Source: Janthinobacterium sp. TB1-E2 (GTDB lineage: Bacteria; Pseudomonadota; Gammaproteobacteria; Burkholderiales; Burkholderiaceae_D). Taken from it: 64,000 bases of DNA. The position numbers and the translations under genes were made by a program. Where the stretch lies: NCBI RefSeq assembly GCF_036885605.1, contig NZ_CP142523.1, forward strand, positions 310,001 to 374,000, written 5' to 3'. Of this stretch, positions 61,225 through 64,000 are shown one piece after another (the stretch's first letter is position 1; each line of letters opens with the position of its first letter). The notes under the pieces were generated by a model. The model worked only from the letters and a program-made list of their open reading frames with translations. It ran no database searches and was not told the DNA's origin.

Positions 61225-63285
61225 ATGCAAATGACGATCATGCGCGCGGGGAGCAGTCTGTGCACCTTGCTGGCATTGGCAGCCTGCGGCAGCAACCATG
61301 CGCCGGAAGAACTGAACCAGATGCCCGGCTACCTGGGTACCATCACGCGGGCCGACTACGACGGCAAGACGAACGATCTGCTGACGGCTGGCCTCGGCAA
61401 GACGGGGCTGGCGGGAGCAACTCCCGCGTATGCGAACGTGGAACAGCCGACGCCGCTCGAACTGCGCCGCAATGCGATTTACGCCAATTACCGTGCGGTG
61501 CTCGACATTGCCGCCAACAGCGGCTACGGCACCCTGTACGGACCGAACGTGGATGCGTCCGGCAACGTGGGTACGGGCGAGGGCCTGGTCGCGGGCAGTG
61601 AATACATCGCCTATGCCGATGATGGCACGGGCAAGAAGAATGTTACCTTGATGGTGCAGGTGCCGGCCAGCTTCGACCCCGACCATGCCTGCATCGTCAC
61701 GGGCACGTCGAGCGGCTCGCGCGGCATCTACGGCGCCATCGGCAGCTCCGGTGAATGGGGCTTGAAAAAAGGCTGCGCCGTGGCGTATGCCGACAAGGGT
61801 TCGGGCACGGGCTTGTATGTGTTCGAGGACGACAGCGTCAACCTGCAGAACGGCCTGCGGGCAGGCAGGGTGGCCGCCGGCAAGAATGCGCTCTTCGCGC
61901 CGGACTTGAGCGACGCCGAGCGGCTGGCCTGGGCTGGCACCAACCCGAACCGCATCGCTTTCAAGCATGCGCACTCGCAGCAGAACCCCGAGAAGGACTG
62001 GGGCAAGGTGACCTTGCAGGCCGTCGAGATGGCGTATTACGTATTGAACGAGCGCTATGGCGTGCTGGCCCGCGACGGCAGTTCGCGCATCGTGCGCCTG
62101 ACGCCGAAGAACACCATCACGATCGCCTCGAGCATTTCCAACGGCGCCGGCTCGGCCTTGCTGGCGGCGGAGCAGGATGCCAGGGGCTTGATCAGCGGCG
62201 TGGCGGCCAGCGAGCCGCAAGTCCAGCCGGCGGCATCGAGCGCCTACACCGTGCGCCAAGGCGGGGCGGCGGTGGCCAATCCCGGCCGCGCGCTGTTCGA
62301 CTACGCCACCTATGCGGCCCTGTATCAGCCATGCATCGCCTCGGTGGCCGGCAATGCGGGACGCTGCACGGCGCTCGTCGCCAAGGGCTTATTGAACGGC
62401 GCCGACCTGGCGGCGCAGCAGGAGGACTCCAAGCAGCGCTTGCGCGCGTATGGCTGGTTGCCCGACTCCGATCCCTTGCAGGCCGCGCATGCGGGCACGA
62501 ACATCCTCGTGGCCGTCACCTATGCGTATGCCTATGGAAAATTCTCCGTGACCGATAAAGTGTGCGGTTTCACGTTTGCGCAGACGGACGGCAGCGGCAA
62601 TCCGATCGCGTTCACGTCGGCACAAAAGGCGGCCAGCTTTGCCGCACAAAATGGCATCCTCGGCAATGTCGTGTACGAGAACAGCGTGGGCGGCGCCAAG
62701 GTCTACACGGCCGGCGTGTCGCCGTCAAACAGCCTGGCAGACCAGTCGCTCGACGGCTTCCTGTGCCTGCGCAGCCTGGCGACGGGGCGCGACACCGTCA
62801 GCGGCGCCAACTTGCAAGGGACATTGGCCACGCAAAGCGTGCGCGTGCGGGCAGGCATGGCCGAGGTCGCGGCCAGCGGCAAATTGAATGGCAAGCCTGC
62901 CATCATCGTGCACGGCCGCAGCGACACGCTGATTCCCGTCAATCACGCGTCGCGCGCTTACGTGAGCCTGAACGCCGCCGTGGAAGGAGCGAATAGCCAG
63001 CTGCGCTATATCGAGGTGACCAATGCCAACCACTTCGATTCCTTCAGCAATGCCTTGCCGACCCTGATCGTGCCGCTGCACGTGTACCTGAACCGGGCAC
63101 TCGACACCATGTATGCGCATCTGAATGCCAAGCAAGCTCTGCCGCCATCGCAGGTGGTGCGCACGGTGACGCGCGCCGATGCGTCGACCCTGATCACGAA
63201 TGTCAACGTGCCAGCGATCGCCACGGCGCCGGCGCCCGGTAATGTCATCAGTGTGACGGGGACTGTCGTCGATATTCCCAACTAG
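61225..63285 (+). CDS. D-(-)-3-hydroxybutyrate oligomer hydrolase
   Basis: A 686-residue extracellular or periplasmic esterase that splits 3-hydroxybutyrate oligomers from PHB breakdown. The N-terminus has a signal with a lipobox-like LLALAACGSN. The nucleophile region is ITIASSISNGAGSALLAAEQ, the C-terminal acid/His part IVHGRSDTLIPVNHASRAYV and TNANHFDSF. GGAGAG lies before the ATG; the longer frame crosses the liv terminator and is not used. It is followed by a terminator. Confidence 0.9.
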   Translation: MQMTIMRAGSSLCTLLALAACGSNHAPEELNQMPGYLGTITRADYDGKTNDLLTAGLGKTGLAGATPAYANVEQPTPLELRRNAIYANYRAVLDIAANSGYGTLYGPNVDASGNVGTGEGLVAGSEYIAYADDGTGKKNVTLMVQVPASFDPDHACIVTGTSSGSRGIYGAIGSSGEWGLKKGCAVAYADKGSGTGLYVFEDDSVNLQNGLRAGRVAAGKNALFAPDLSDAERLAWAGTNPNRIAFKHAHSQQNPEKDWGKVTLQAVEMAYYVLNERYGVLARDGSSRIVRLTPKNTITIASSISNGAGSALLAAEQDARGLISGVAASEPQVQPAASSAYTVRQGGAAVANPGRALFDYATYAALYQPCIASVAGNAGRCTALVAKGLLNGADLAAQQEDSKQRLRAYGWLPDSDPLQAAHAGTNILVAVTYAYAYGKFSVTDKVCGFTFAQTDGSGNPIAFTSAQKAASFAAQNGILGNVVYENSVGGAKVYTAGVSPSNSLADQSLDGFLCLRSLATGRDTVSGANLQGTLATQSVRVRAGMAEVAASGKLNGKPAIIVHGRSDTLIPVNHASRAYVSLNAAVEGANSQLRYIEVTNANHFDSFSNALPTLIVPLHVYLNRALDTMYAHLNAKQALPPSQVVRTVTRADASTLITNVNVPAIATAPAPGNVISVTGTVVDIPN

Positions 63286-63307
63286 GCTGTATCGTCTGTG
63301 GAACTTG

Positions 63308-63333
63308 CGGCCACGTTTCACGTGGCCGTTTTT
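63308..63333 (+). terminator. Rho-independent terminator
   Basis: CGGCCACG and CGTGGCCG (63308-63315 and 63321-63328) form an 8-bp stem with a five-base loop followed by TTTTT. It ends the hydrolase transcript and just touches the end of the convergent EAL gene. Confidence 0.88.
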
Positions 63334-64000
63334 ATTCCCAGGCCGTATCGGCAATATCGCCCAGTCCCTGGAAGACGGGCTTGGAAAACCAGTAGCCCTG
63401 CATCAGGGAAATGCCGCAGCCGGAAAGAAAATCGCGCTCGGCGCGCGTCTCGATGCCTTCGGCCAGCACGCGGATACCGAGTTCATGGCACAGGCTGGCG
63501 ATGGCCCGCACGATGGCCTGGCGCGGCGCATGCGTATCGATGCCGCGCACCAAATCCATGTCGATCTTGATGATGTCAGGCTGGTATTCGGCCAGCAAGT
63601 TCAAGCCCGCATAGCCGGCGCCGAAATCGTCGATGGCCGTCTGGAAGCCGAAGCGCCGGTAGGCGCGGAAGATCTCGACCAGATGCGGACGGTCTTGCAC
63701 CCGTTCGCCCTCCGTCACTTCAAAGATGATTTTGTCGGTAGGGAAGCGATGGAGCTTGGCCGCTTCCAGGGTACTGCGGATGCACACTTCAGGACGGTAA
63801 ACGGCGTTGGGCAGGAAGTTGATCGACAGAAATCCCTGCATGCCCAGCCTGGCGGCGCCGGCCACGGCCTTGACGCGGCAAGCCTGGTCGAAGCGGTAGC
63901 GGTTGTCGTCGTTCACTTGCGCCAGCACGCTGGCCGCGCTTTCGCCGTTGGGGCCGCGCACCAGCGCCTCGTGCGCATAAATGCTGCGCGTGGCCAGGTC
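63332..64000 (-). CDS. EAL-domain cyclic-di-GMP phosphodiesterase (5' part beyond right edge)
   Basis: The last 222 residues of an EAL-domain protein; the N-terminus lies beyond base 64000. Key motifs are visible: EALVRG (the EAL signature), FLSINFLPNAVYRP (Asn ligand), FEVTEGERV (Glu), AIDDFGAGYAGLNLLAEYQP (the DDFG loop), IIKIDMDLVRGID and EGIETRAERDFL, ending MQGYWFSKPVF. The active-site residues are kept, so it is probably an active c-di-GMP phosphodiesterase. The in-frame GTG at 63961 is inside the domain and not a start. Confidence 0.9.
   Translation of the reverse strand, partial: DLATRSIYAHEALVRGPNGESAASVLAQVNDDNRYRFDQACRVKAVAGAARLGMQGFLSINFLPNAVYRPEVCIRSTLEAAKLHRFPTDKIIFEVTEGERVQDRPHLVEIFRAYRRFGFQTAIDDFGAGYAGLNLLAEYQPDIIKIDMDLVRGIDTHAPRQAIVRAIASLCHELGIRVLAEGIETRAERDFLSGCGISLMQGYWFSKPVFQGLGDIADTAWE

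Overview
The window is a GC-rich chromosomal segment whose gene content and protein style (RND pumps, NodT-family outer membrane factor, PutA without a DNA-binding domain, NadM-Nudix fused enzyme, 3-hydroxybutyrate-oligomer hydrolase, several LysR and Lrp regulators) fit a betaproteobacterium, most likely Oxalobacteraceae (Janthinobacterium/Duganella/Massilia type). This is an inference from protein resemblance; no rRNA or tRNA gene is present to settle it.

Layout. 0-9.4 kb: a LysR regulator (cut by the left edge) facing an MFS transporter, a Cys-rich SufR-like regulator facing a small membrane protein, and a complete tripartite RND efflux operon followed by a DUF1349 protein. 9.4-15.2 kb: metal and stress genes (ZIP transporter, manganese catalase, two very hydrophilic small proteins, small membrane proteins, an SDR-DoxX fusion). 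15.2-23.2 kb: MFS pump with SnoaL-like partner and divergent LysR, a YflT-like stress protein, an overlapping NAD operon (nadE and NadM-Nudix), and a ClbS/rhodanese-ArsR pair facing a DUF2938 protein. 23.2-27.6 kb: an MscS-type channel and a chemoreceptor.

27.6-32.5 kb is a methionine locus: core methionine synthase (MesD type), DUF1852 (MesX type) and a flavin reductase, divergent from a MetR-like LysR gene and a methylenetetrahydrofolate-reductase-like gene. 32.5-36.8 kb is an AT-richer accessory island just beyond the 3' end of glmS. It has an IS66 transposase relic at its left border, a HigB-like/HTH-ImmA pair, and a divergent three-gene ubiquitin-like conjugation operon (Multi_ubiq-type Ubl, E1 with an extra N-terminal domain, DUF6527) behind a near-consensus promoter overlapped by repeated operator-like motifs. 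36.8-46.1 kb is housekeeping: glmS, an Lrp gene, glmU, rsmD, coaD, a YfhL-type ferredoxin and others. 46.1-53.1 kb carries a chemoreceptor, an Lrp gene divergent from putA, and MTA/SAH nucleosidase. 54.5-63.3 kb carries a GMC oxidoreductase started by TTG, a branched-chain-amino-acid-type ABC operon and a 3HB-oligomer hydrolase; an EAL gene is cut by the right edge.

Two non-coding intervals stand out. Between the Lrp gene and glmU (39.3-39.9 kb) are imperfect repeats containing DnaA boxes. Between the nucleosidase and the GMC gene (53.1-54.5 kb) lie three copies of a DnaA-trio/GC/DnaA-box module whose box spacings (141, 140, 140 bases, then 17 each time) are conserved although the sequence between them is not. 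No dnaA gene is in the window. This triplicated module and the ubiquitin-like operon are the two most notable discoveries here.
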